Below are positions 1-9,900 of a stretch of DNA of 64,000 nt, piece by piece. The notes below the pieces were generated by a model. The model worked only from the letters and a program-made list of their open reading frames with translations, did not search any database and was not told the origin of the DNA. A program made the position numbers and the translations under genes. The stretch is from assembly GCA_029582265.1 (NCBI GenBank), contig JAQQFT010000023.1:3683071-3747070 (forward strand), read 5' to 3'. The stretch's first letter is position 1, and each line of letters begins with the position of its first letter. The DNA comes from Zoroaster sp. YZ-2022. Lineage: Eukaryota; Echinodermata; Asteroidea; Forcipulatida; Zoroasteridae.

Positions 1-1439
1 TAAATCTAAATTGTGAAATAATTATAAATGCATGGACTTTCAAAACATAACATAACATCACCTACTGCAACCATGGTGTATGGTCGAGAAAAATAAAGGT
101 GGAGGGGCCCTAGAAATTCACCATCAGCTGAAAAGATTGTCTTTATAATTTTATACTTGCAGACAGCAAACTTTATATAATAATAATAGGGTAGAATGTC
201 GTATCCCACCGCCACTTTTTCTCATTAAATATAACCAATAATGTAATCTTACCTACCTAGTAAGGTGGAGAACATATGGATGATGGACATATACTCAAAT
301 TATTCCAGGATATTTATTTCATGAAAATCAGGCATTTTTAGTATACGATGACTTCCTCAGTCATGTCAGTCTGATCTGTCAACTCCCCATAAGTGACCAA
401 CACGGTCATTGTACATGCGCAGTGGCAACTATAACAGGATCGTTCTATTTTCTGAAGGGAGGATTTTTTAGAAGGAAATCAAGTCCGAAACCATCCTAAA
501 GTGGATTTAAAGATAGTTTTCGCTTTCTGTACCCCAAAATCGATGGAATCATTCTTTAACTTGTTAGTGGTTGTAAAGATTTTCCAAAACCTAAAAGTGG
601 CGGTCGGATACGACATTTTTCCTAATAGGCCTAATACAATGTAATAATTATGAATGAATATTTCAATAAATGTCAGATTAAAAAGAATTTGAATCGACTT
701 GTAGGGCCTACGCATGCCAACTTAGTGGGCAACCAGAATTCAACTCATAATTTTGCTCGTACTCGTACTCAATTTATGTTGCATTTGTTTATGCTTTTAA
801 CTGAATTTAATTGGCAATTTTCTAAAGACTTGTCTTTGAAAAATTGTTGAGAAACTGAAGTGAACACTTGTTTTAGACTGTTTATTTTGTGTAATTTTGA
901 TCAAGTTAGATAAATGTTGTATAATATTGTTTAGAGTATTCAATAGTATAATTTATAGTGCTAGACAAACTATTGAACTAGATAAAACGTTCGTCGGCAA
1001 ATGGAACAATGTGTAACGTTATACCATTTCAATAAAAATTAAAAGCATCTATAAACTTCCCGCAATGATTGCTTAATAACCAATGCGACAAAATAATAAT
1101 AATAATAAATAAATAAATAAAGTCTAGAAAAACAAAATGGGTGGCAAATTCTTCTGAATTTTCTTTTCTTTTAAAAATATTGGTTTCAGTTATAGCCGGT
1201 TAGCATATTTCATAAACAGGCACTTTTGATTGGTTAATTGTCCCAGCACTAACGTAACTTACGTTACTCGTTAGCCTATTCTTACCAGTTTCAGAGATGC
1301 TCATTTGTCGTCTCTTCTGCGGCGAAATGTGTGTTTCTCTCGGTGAAACGGCTGAAAAGATCTAACAGTTAGCATATCCAGCGTTTACTCTTGTAGTCCG
1401 CCAGACGGACATCAGATCATGCTCTCTAACTTATCTTTC
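1..1439. other. Host non-coding DNA
   Basis: AT-rich sequence without a convincing gene. It contains the MITE-like inverted repeat pair listed separately and a short AAT/AAAT microsatellite near 1,094-1,121. Short open frames on both strands have no recognisable domain and I treat them as chance. Confidence 0.5.
185..625. repeat. MITE-like element with ~28-bp inverted ends
   Basis: The segment at about 192-222 (core GTCGTATCCCACCGCCACTT) recurs as its reverse complement at about 592-620 (AAGTGGCGGTCGGATACGAC), with about 370 bp between. Inverted ends around a small AT-rich body with no coding capacity are the layout of a non-autonomous DNA transposon. I could not resolve a target-site duplication, so the superfamily is open. 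Confidence 0.45.
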
Positions 1440-1465
1440 AGTGGCAGTGTGTCGCAACACTGATC

Positions 1466-1777
1466 TTGGCCTTGGTTCTCACCGTCATGACCGTGACGTT
1501 CTGCAGAAATTTCTCTCTCAAGAATTTCTCAATGCATGCACCCTCAGAACCGTCCATTTTAGTGAAATTAATAAATCGAGACCAGCTTTCGGTCTGGAAA
1601 AACCGTGTCCCTGGATCACAATGTAAAATTCATTTACAATGCGATTTTTTGACGATCGCTCCGCTCCGTTCCCGCCTTGTTGATCAACGGGTTTTTAACG
1701 TTTACCCCAACCTCGTCCAAGGTCGAGAGCAGTGTATACGAGGTATGTTGAATTGCTTGAGCCTGGAAAAAGTTTGA
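1466..1777 (+). CDS. Possible exon of a type II membrane protein, unrecognised
   Basis: This 103-codon open frame follows a polypyrimidine/CAG acceptor-like sequence near 1,437-1,440. It begins with a hydrophobic stretch (MALVLTVMTVTF) that could be a signal anchor, then a polar region, and ends at a TGA at 1,775. It is one of the few longer uninterrupted frames here, which argues mildly for coding. I recognise no family. It could equally be a chance frame in host intergenic DNA. No second exon or homologous copy elsewhere in the window was found. Confidence 0.2.
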   Translation: MALVLTVMTVTFCRNFSLKNFSMHAPSEPSILVKLINRDQLSVWKNRVPGSQCKIHLQCDFLTIAPLRSRLVDQRVFNVYPNLVQGREQCIRGMLNCLSLEKV

Positions 1778-2341
1778 TAAGCTCTGTCAACCAGAGTGTG
1801 ATTGGGGAAAGCTCATATAACAAAGCGTGTCTGAGTGGTCGAAAGGGCCTCTGTCACGTCTTCCAAGCTCTCATCTAGCAGTACAATTTTCCTCAAAATG
1901 TACGCAAAGACAACTTTTCAAGGGTTGAAAAATTTTTTGTCAACAAAAAATTTTTAGTATATATGCAATTTTTTATTGAGTACCTAGGTGAAGAACGAAC
2001 GAACAAAAACCTAACTCGCCTATAGTCTAAATTGCCTGATATTCCAGTCTATTGATTTTGGGATTTCTTTTTTAGCACTTGATGTATCTGTCGAATATCA
2101 TCTGCCTTTTGTTTTTCGAGCTTGGATGGAAGGTTCAATAGACTGTATGAATTTTCCCACGGAATCTTTTTGGGGCTGGCAAATTTTTTTCCCCAAACGC
2201 AAAGACATTGGTTTCCGTGTAGAAAGTTGGCCCATGTAAATTAACAGGTTGCAAGTGGTTTGTGTTTACGCTACAAGCTTGATTGCTGTGCATTCCCATG
2301 TGTTTTTGTTTAGACATGTTTCCATTATTTTTGCATTACAG
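1778..2341 (+). other. Lectin unit A: intron/upstream DNA before exon 3
   Basis: From about 2,028 this matches the DNA preceding exon 3 in the other two units (about 11,475 and 28,832). It is probably intronic, though the matching exons 1 and 2 of this unit are not in the window. A hairpin-forming stretch of A/T runs lies at about 1,925-1,955. Confidence 0.5.
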
Positions 2342-2633
2342 AAAAGACAGGGCCCACTTGGCATCAATACATTCTGCCAGGAAAAAAACCACCTGACCGT
2401 GCGGTCTCAAAAGAGGCCCAGCATTAAAGACATGGGTGGAAGCCAACGATAGGAACAGTGAAGACAACTTCGTGGACGGATGGGTCACCAGTAAATTACA
2501 CAACTGGCGCTCGAACCCAACGACAAGGGCGGCGTGGGAAAACTGTACCGAGATCAACTCCATGCTGTGAATGGAACTGGAATGATCGAACTGTAGCCAA
2601 ACAACCCAACTCTTCATCTGTAAAAATAGGTAA
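2342..2633 (+). pseudogene. C-type lectin exon 3 fragment (L0)
   Basis: This is the C-terminal half of a C-type lectin-like domain, homologous to exon 3 of the two downstream genes. A CAG acceptor at 2,339-2,341 precedes it. With frame changes one can see the second half of the fold: a GSPV-containing loop, a WENCTEIN block, a WND block (WNDRT) and a final FICKNR before TAA at 2,631. The last codons differ from the paralogues because a transposon tail is inserted at the FIC codons. Exons 1 and 2 for this copy are not in the window, so it is either the end of a gene starting upstream or an orphan exon. At least three frame breaks are present, some of them probably read errors. Confidence 0.65.
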
Positions 2634-2847
2634 AACTTGTAGCTTTGCAGGGAGGATGAAGACATCGGGATGTGGAATCTCATTTGGGAGTAAATTGTTC
2701 TGAAAACTGATAAACTCGACGTTTCGATAGATGCTCGTCGTCCTCGGACGATCAGGAATATGACTGAAAATCGAGTTTTCTCCGTCTTTTTAGTATACTC
2801 AATTTAATTCCCCAAAGGTGTCCCGATATCTTCTATCATCTGTAAAA
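2626..2847 (-). mobile_element. 5'-truncated Penelope-like element tail
   Basis: About 222 bp are present here but absent from the two paralogous exon 3 copies. A 12-bp direct repeat (TCATCTGTAAAA) flanks the insert at 2,614-2,625 and 2,836-2,847. Read on the minus strand, the insert contains CCTGATCGTCC followed by GACGACGAGC and CGAAACGTCGAG. This pattern parallels the segment at about 46,470-46,510 in the full Penelope-like element of this window. I infer a truncated retrotransposed tail. Confidence 0.5.
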
Positions 2848-4490
2848 TCCAAACCTAATGTTCCAATCCGAGGTCACGAACCAAAGGGGGCGGGGATGGG
2901 GGGGGTTTTTATTTTCCCACTTGTTCAACAAAATAGTTCTGTTGGTAAATTTGTGATGTTGTCTGTACACTATAACCCAAGGTTATTTGTCGACATTTAA
3001 CCCAAAAAATTCTCTGTTTCCCCCATGGAAATCCTACCTACACACGCCACTGGTTCGATCTTCCCTCGAATACCTTTTAATACTCATTCTGTGATAGAGG
3101 CTCATTACTAAATCTGTATAAATCTTTGGCATTTCAACACAAAACACGTAAACTTTGTTCTGCTATTATGGAATTTGACTAATCACAGTCTAAGCTGAAA
3201 CGACGTTGACCATGCATAGATCTGGTTGGACCCTGTGATTGGTCAACTTGATGTTAAATACACCTACATTGGTCTGGCTGCGTAACCCTGTGATTAGGTA
3301 AATTATTGTAAATACGTGCATTTATCTAGTTGACCCTGTGATTTGGTAAATTGGTCCATGCCCTATCCTATTGAGTACACAAAGTACCTAGACAAATGAG
3401 GTGCTTGATCGATTGGACACAATGAATGATAAAGTGAGAGATCAGCCTTCTCCGGCATTCAATACGGCTCAGGCATCTCAATTACATTAACTGTGGATTT
3501 CAATCACCTTATGTGGCAATTTTACAGTGTACAATTGTAGTTAGAGCGGCCGCGGTTGCAGGTTTTGTTTGTCTTATAAAACCAGCGATGAATAAATACA
3601 AAGCCATACAAACATTTTACGTATGGGTGAATATAGACCATGTGACTTGTTTACACTTTGCAGTGACCTTTAGAGTACCAGGGTGATTTCACCGGTAAAA
3701 GTGTGTATTTGTATGCAGAGTTTGTACATTTTGTACTGCTCCACATAACATCAAGACAATATTCTGCGTTAATGATGGTAACAATCAATTTAAAAAGGTA
3801 GCAACTTAAAAGTCATCACCTCACCTATCCTCTTCGTGCCCATTGACACAAAAAGGCCCTGATGCACTCTTTCCACCTCCCTGTCTTTCGCCACCGTCCT
3901 CGCCTGCACCCCAACCTCTCCATCCATGTTTGGCCCTTTTTTTACAGTCCTTCTCAGGTTGTCAGTTTGCCTACACGTCTTTTCCTTCAGGTTGTCAGGT
4001 CAGAGATGTTATGTTGCGCAATCCATGTCCATCTTCTCATTGTAACTGTCTCAATCATTTTTGCCTTTATGCCGGTTATTTGATGTAGCTCAACATTGGA
4101 TATCCTTTGTGGCCATCTTATTCGAAAATCTTTCTGAAACATATAATATTTACAGCTTTTGTTTGATGTTAAATAAATTGATTAATCTTGAGAAGGTTTT
4201 TTGGCACGAATAATGGATATGACATCATGGTTTATTCATTGTACTGATGTCAAAGGTCACCTAAGTATAATGTGATGTTATTGTTTTAAAACATAGAGCA
4301 CAAGGAGGTCTGATTTAAAATAATGGTACTGTTGCGTTATATGAACATTACATTTCTCCAATTTTTAATAACAGCTAAAGTGTTCTTTTGAGCTGAAATA
4401 AAATACACAGATCTTAAACTGAGTCCAAGAGTATTATTTGTTTTGTTTGTTGTTGTCCAAATGTTCATTTGGGAAAATGATGCTCAGGGA
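2848..4490. other. Lectin unit A downstream non-coding DNA
   Basis: This is collinear with 12,103-13,690 and 30,384-32,040, with scattered indels. It includes three spaced direct repeats around 3,225-3,350, each close to CCTGTGATTGGTCAA or CCTGTGATTTGG. No coding region is evident, and open frames such as the one near 3,843 are proline-rich and not conserved in frame between copies. Confidence 0.6.
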
Positions 4491-4493
4491 AGT

Positions 4494-5440
4494 TAATGGT
4501 GACAGTGACTCGTGGTTGTTTTGGTTCGAGCTATGAAGAAGGGTCACTTATCTTCGTCTGTATCAGTGTCGTGCCAGGAGAATCAGCCTTACTGATGCAC
4601 GTTGGATATTTGCCTTTGGCTCTGCATACTTTAAAGTGATTGTTTTTTTTGCAAAAGTCACAAGTTTGTCCATACGCTGGGCAAGCCCCAAAATGGGAAA
4701 ATTTCCCACCACAGTTTCGCAAATGCCTTTGCCGTAGCTCCATCTGGTATTTTCGACGAAGAGGTGCCGAAGTTGCAAGGGTGTGACGGCTTATTGACAG
4801 GGTTTGTGCGGTTGCTGACGCCTACGGGGGTTTGGGGCGAACTGCGCTGACTTGCGACGATTACTACCCCGTACCATATTTTGAACCTGTGCAGAAGGGT
4901 TTGATCAGCATTACAGCTTTGTCAGTCGTTCAGGATCTCAAGCAGTCCTTGCTTGAGGCTATTTGACAATACCAAGTAGATGCGTCTCTGTCAGGCTATC
5001 TTTTAGCTCACCAAATTCACTGTATCAGCGAGCGTTTCAAAGTGTTACAAACGCATCGGTCTCCCAGTTAAATATAGCGTTCTACGTTATGTTTTTTTTG
5101 CCTTTGAAAAATGAGCCAATTATCAGACAATGTCATACCTCTTATCGTACATTGGCCCATGTGAATGTTATCGACAGCTTGTTGTCCGATGACAGACAAT
5201 AACGTTACTACTCTATTGGCATCACCCTTCATGGACTCATGTGGCGATTTCAAGTTCTGAAATCGTTGGTGAAACTTGTCTCAGTCAGATACAGGTTGCG
5301 ATCGTTTAGATCAGCGGCGGTTGTTTGTTTCTTCACACGTATAGTGCTGTATTTTCCACCGAGAACACCGGCAACTTGAGGAGGGCTATGTCCATAGGGC
5401 TGTTTAGGCATGAAGGACTTGCCCAAATTCAAAATTGATG
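4494..5440 (-). pseudogene. Ty3/gypsy-like gag remnant, copy A
   Basis: The minus strand carries a degenerate retrotransposon Gag. Near 4,610-4,720 lies a zinc-knuckle-like segment (CPAYGQTCDFCKKNNHFKVC), followed by an acidic linker (TDTDEDK-like, about 4,535-4,575) and the first residues of what would be protease (TVTI-like, about 4,494-4,511). There similarity to a pol region stops. Upstream (higher coordinates) are matrix-like frames running to about 5,440. The same truncated module sits at the same place in the other two lectin units, so it predates the segmental duplication. It is antisense to the lectin genes and no RT or integrase follows. Confidence 0.7.
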
Positions 5441-5700
5441 TGTTTTCCTGAAAGAGGAACCTAAGCTTTCATTTGATAGAAATCTGTCGGCCTCCTTGAA
5501 AACTTTAAAATTATACCGAACCAGAAATGGTTTATATTGTTTTCTTCACACTGTATACTGCAGTATTGTTTTCACTGAGATCGTTGCAACTTGACAATAT
5601 TTTACGGATGGGTAGTCCATGGAGGGCGTTTAGGTATGAAGAATGGCCAAATTAAACTCAATAAATGGTTTGTTGGCTTTTTTTTCTTCACTGTATACTG
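5330..5700. repeat. ~220-bp tandem repeat, about two units (copy A)
   Basis: The phrase CACTGTATA...CAACTTGA...GGCCAAATTC recurs at about 5,330-5,450 and 5,545-5,665, with a third start near 5,690. The same arrangement is present in the other two units (14,580 and 32,900), so the tandem repeat is older than the segmental duplication. Confidence 0.6.
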
Positions 5701-5940
5701 GAAACCCATCCTTTTATCAAGTAAAACGCCATCAGAAAAAGTTTTCGTCTGAGAATTATCTGGGATGACTCGTACAGTTTGAATTCATTTAAGTCACTTA
5801 GAAGTTGTCAATGTGGACCGATGATTCAAAATTTAAAGTCCAATTACTGCGTGAATATGATCACCCCCCCTTCCCATCAAAGTTTTAGGGTTTTTAAAAA
5901 TTTCTAAAATAATTAAAATTTAAAAAAATTTTATAAACAT

Positions 5941-6222
5941 CACTGAAAAATTCCTGTAAACATTACAGAATTTTCGGCACCAGCTGCCAGTAGTTACTGT
6001 AAATTTACAAATAAATAAAATTTCTGTAAAATTTCAGTAAGTTACTGGCAGCTAGTTGCCAGTAACACTGTAAATTTCAATAACAAAAAATATTGTTCGC
6101 GATACAGCTGCCAGTAACTTACTGTAATTTTACAGTAATTTATTTACAGTTATTAATGTAAATTTTCAGTAAGTTACTGGCAGCTGGTTCTAAACTTACT
6201 TATTTTAAGCAATTTTACAGTG
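5941..6222. mobile_element. TA-flanked palindromic MITE, copy 1
   Basis: The insert opens CACTGAAAAATTCCTG and closes CAATTTTACAGTG, followed by TA. Internally it repeats the palindromic phrase CAGTAAGTTACTGGCAGCTG and its complement several times. The paralogous site near 20,390 lacks the insert (AAACACTACAAG), so insertion is directly visible. CACTGTAAA ends with TA duplication suggest a Tc1/mariner-like or related TA-targeting family. Confidence 0.75.
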
Positions 6223-6835
6223 TACAAGAAAATGTATGAAAATTTTGGGAATTGTTTAGACTTTTGTTGGTATTTTTTTAGATTTTAGGAAAATCTTTAA
6301 GATATTTGATAATTTAAAAACAATGGTTGCCTCAATCGTAATATAAAGCGCTATGGGTGATACATCTAATTGTTCAACCAATTATTTTAAAATTAATGGT
6401 CCCAAAGATCCATAAGCAGTCATAACAACCTATGAATCCCACAATAAATTAAATATCCATCGTTGATTGTTAATTGTTTTGGGTCACAGCTTCATTGTTT
6501 CGCAAAAGGTGTAATTTCAAATGGTTGGTTTAAATGGGACCCTCATCTCATCCATCGATCATGCGCATATCGCTCAAGCAAACACGAACGCAGAGTAAAA
6601 GAGATACGAATCATTTCGAAGGATGGGGTGGCTCTGAAAAGAGCAACTGGTTTTAACCCTCGTGTATAGGCCTATATTATATACAAGCCCATATGTTGCT
6701 TTGAGGATTCTGCTATTGACAACGATAACGACACGTAGCTCATCGTCATCAGTACTACAAGAACAACTTTCCAAACATACCGTAAATTCAAATATCGTCT
6801 AAGATTGAGATTAACTCTGACAAAGCTATTAAAAT

Positions 6836-6962
6836 ATGGAGAGCATTCCAAAATACACCCAAATCAGATGAAGGGAATATCTTTAATCGAGATGAAGGAA
6901 ACTATCGTAATAAACTGAAGGTTATTGCCGTGATTTCCGCCATTGTCATCCTGGCATTGTCG
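6836..6962 (+). CDS. L1 exon 1: cytoplasmic tail and membrane anchor
   Basis: ATG at 6,836 is followed, after a one-base shift, by a charged stretch (KSDEGNIFNRDEGNYRNK) and a hydrophobic run (VIAVISAIVILALS). The exon stops at a GTATGT donor at 6,963. The copy at 22,114 has the same layout, which supports both the start and the donor. Confidence 0.65.
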
Positions 6963-9900
6963 GTATGTATGGACTTTAAACTTTTTTTTTTATTTATTTA
7001 TTTATACTTAAACCAATATTTCAAATCCAGTTTTATTTTTTTAAGGCATACACTTTTCACTTTTACCCTTTTCTGAATTTAACCTAGATGCCCCATTTTT
7101 GTGTTTATTAGGTTCCTCTTTGAAGTCAGGTTTTGTGCACTCCTTATTTTCCTTTTTCAATTGGACCCTAGGATGTTTCACCCAGGTTCTCTAATTTAAG
7201 CCAGGTTTTCGCTTATAGTCCGGTTTTCTGCTGAAGTCCGGTTTTCTGCTTTATGTCAGGTTTCTGCTTTAAGGCATATCGTCACCGTTTTCACAAAAGG
7301 GAGTGATTGCATTTTTCGACATTCAGAATTACTTTATTGAAATCTATAATCCCACAATTGCAGGTTCTAAAACTCATTGTTTTGTAATTACACTAATTGA
7401 AACGGGCAAATAGGTTAACAGGCAATGCTTTTTCACGAAGAGACAATTTCCACACAGCGTTGAGTTTAGTTACCTACTTTTCAATGTACCGTGTCACTTT
7501 AAAAACGCACAATATTGTAAATCTGTGCAAAAAAGAACAGATTTCACACTTCCCAAATGTATTTATTATAAACTTGTCAACAACAGGACGATTAATCATA
7601 ACGAATGAATTACGACAATAGCCCCTTCGCATGAACTGCAATATTCTGCCTTCATGATGGTAACATCAATTTAAAAGTTAGCAACTTAAAGTCATAAATT
7701 GATGAAATTCTTGCGTCGGTAAAAAACAATTGACAATTTTGCCTACACCGACGTGTGTATAGCACTGTATACTCATGCTTTCAGTGTCTGTGAAACTTTG
7801 GGCGGGTTTCAACCCGACCCTTTTTTTCTTTTTTAACGCAAATTCGCCCCACACAAAGCCAATGGCTACCCCAAGGTGGGGGCTACAATAGAGTTGTTAA
7901 CGACTCACTGAAGAAACCAGCCCTCGCACCGAAACAAGAGTTAATAACCAGCCCTTCAGGTGCGAATAGGACTGGGAGGGTAACTAGTTCAGAACAAGGC
8001 AGTTGTTAAACGCCTCGCCCTATAAGCAATTATGGTTAAGGTTTTGCTCAAGGACACAAGTGTCATGGCGGACCCGAACCCACACCCGCTGCTAACACCA
8101 GAACTTGGCCCGGCAAGCTAGACCGCTCGGCACGACACTCCACTGCTTACTATGCAGTGGTCTTAACCTCCGAAGACCAAACTTGCCCGATGACGTTTGG
8201 GCCGCTAGAATCAGTGAAAACAGTGACGTTACGTCCCCTATTTCTGAATTAGACTGGGAAACCCAGGTTTGTTTTTTAAATAGGTTTCGTGTCTTAAAGA
8301 TATAGGCCTACACTTTTTATTTCTAAACGGGATCTGGGTGAACCACGGGTTTCTTTGGTTTAAATCGCCTCGGTTTAAGTCAGTTTCGTGTATATAAAAA
8401 GTAATATGCCCATCGTCAACACGCCTGTTTTGTTACATACCTAAGTAGACATTCTTTGTTCTCGTGTAGTTGAGAACAACATTCTTCAAACCATTAACAT
8501 TTGCACTGAAGATTTTTTTTGACGGATTTTGTCTGCTTTCCTTGAATAATATACTCCATTGGGGACAGATAACAACATATACTAAAATGTTTCCCTTTTT
8601 TGAGAAAATTGAGATTTTCTAATTCGTAAAACGTTGCGGGGACTTGGTAAGTTCACATAACGTCTGAAGAACCTACAATATTGGACACATTGTGTTTCTG
8701 TCCACATAGCGCATGTAACGCTATTACATCGCTAACCAAGATTAAACTCACTTTTCAAACACAATTTTATTCCTTTTGGCAAATCAATAACCGTTCTAGC
8801 AACTATCAACCAAATTAAGGTTTAGATATTAATTATTTCGATGACATTTCCTCATTTTGAATTTGAGAACCATGACACCCACGATACTTCAAGTCTTCAA
8901 GGTCAAAATACTTTCCAAATTGTACAATTTTACATGAAATATAATAATTTCTCGGTCGGCAACCTCTCTCAAAGTACCGTGTATCTTACAAATATTAATA
9001 TAAATAAAATTTTATTTATTTATCAGAAACCTCCAAAAAATTAGTTACGTTAATTTCACTTTCGATCATAACCCAATTTCTTTCAAGGCGAATGTCATCG
9101 TTATTAAACCCACTCTGTCTGTATCACGAATATAACCATATTTTGATAATGTTTTCATTCAGACTCCTTATGTGGTTTCCATAGATCTTAGCAACAGATT
9201 TAAGTTTCAGTTTCATCATGTTTTCTTCCAAAACATTTTAAATGTTTAAACATTTAAAAATAGAGACAAACTTTTTTGTCTCTATATTTAATGTACCTCA
9301 TTTTATGTCAAATTTAACAAATTTATTAATGACATGTTGTATCCCTAAGGTTTTAACAAATACAAGAATCTTATCAAGAACCGTTTCTCGTTGATTTTCA
9401 TTTCATCCAATGATTTAAACTTAAACAACTGTTTTGCGCTAGAGGTAATTCATTAAAAATCTGCTCTTTCAAACCTTAATTGTTTTAAATTGTTTTACAC
9501 CCACCTGTTTTAATATTTAGACTTACGCTCCCATCAACTGTATTTATCATCAGTTACTATTCTTTTTGCTTTTATGTTAAAACATCCTGTCCTTCCTTTT
9601 CAACCGTTATACATATTCCCACCCAAATGTGTTGTTCCAGGCTTTTTACCCTCCATTTGTTTTGTTTTCCCAATAGTTATAGGCCCTATTAGTCATTTCC
9701 TGCTCGTTATCCTCCTTGTATAAGCTGCCCACACTTTCTCCAAAGTTTGCGGGCCCCTTTCCCCGTAATTTGTGAGCCGTTCTCTGTGCGCTCACTACGG
9801 CACTTTCCTGTCAAGCGTTCCATCTGTTTGTTAGAGATAATCAGCCTTTTTCACGTTTGTTTCATGCTTACTCGTCTATAACTGCATTAATTTTCTATCA

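Noticed and set aside
2738..2775. Hammerhead ribozyme in the L0 insert
   Set aside because: The minus strand has a CTGATCGTCCGAGGACGACGAG phrase close to a hammerhead layout, but the conserved CTGANGA core is not met. The phrase parallels the coding tail of the Penelope-like element.
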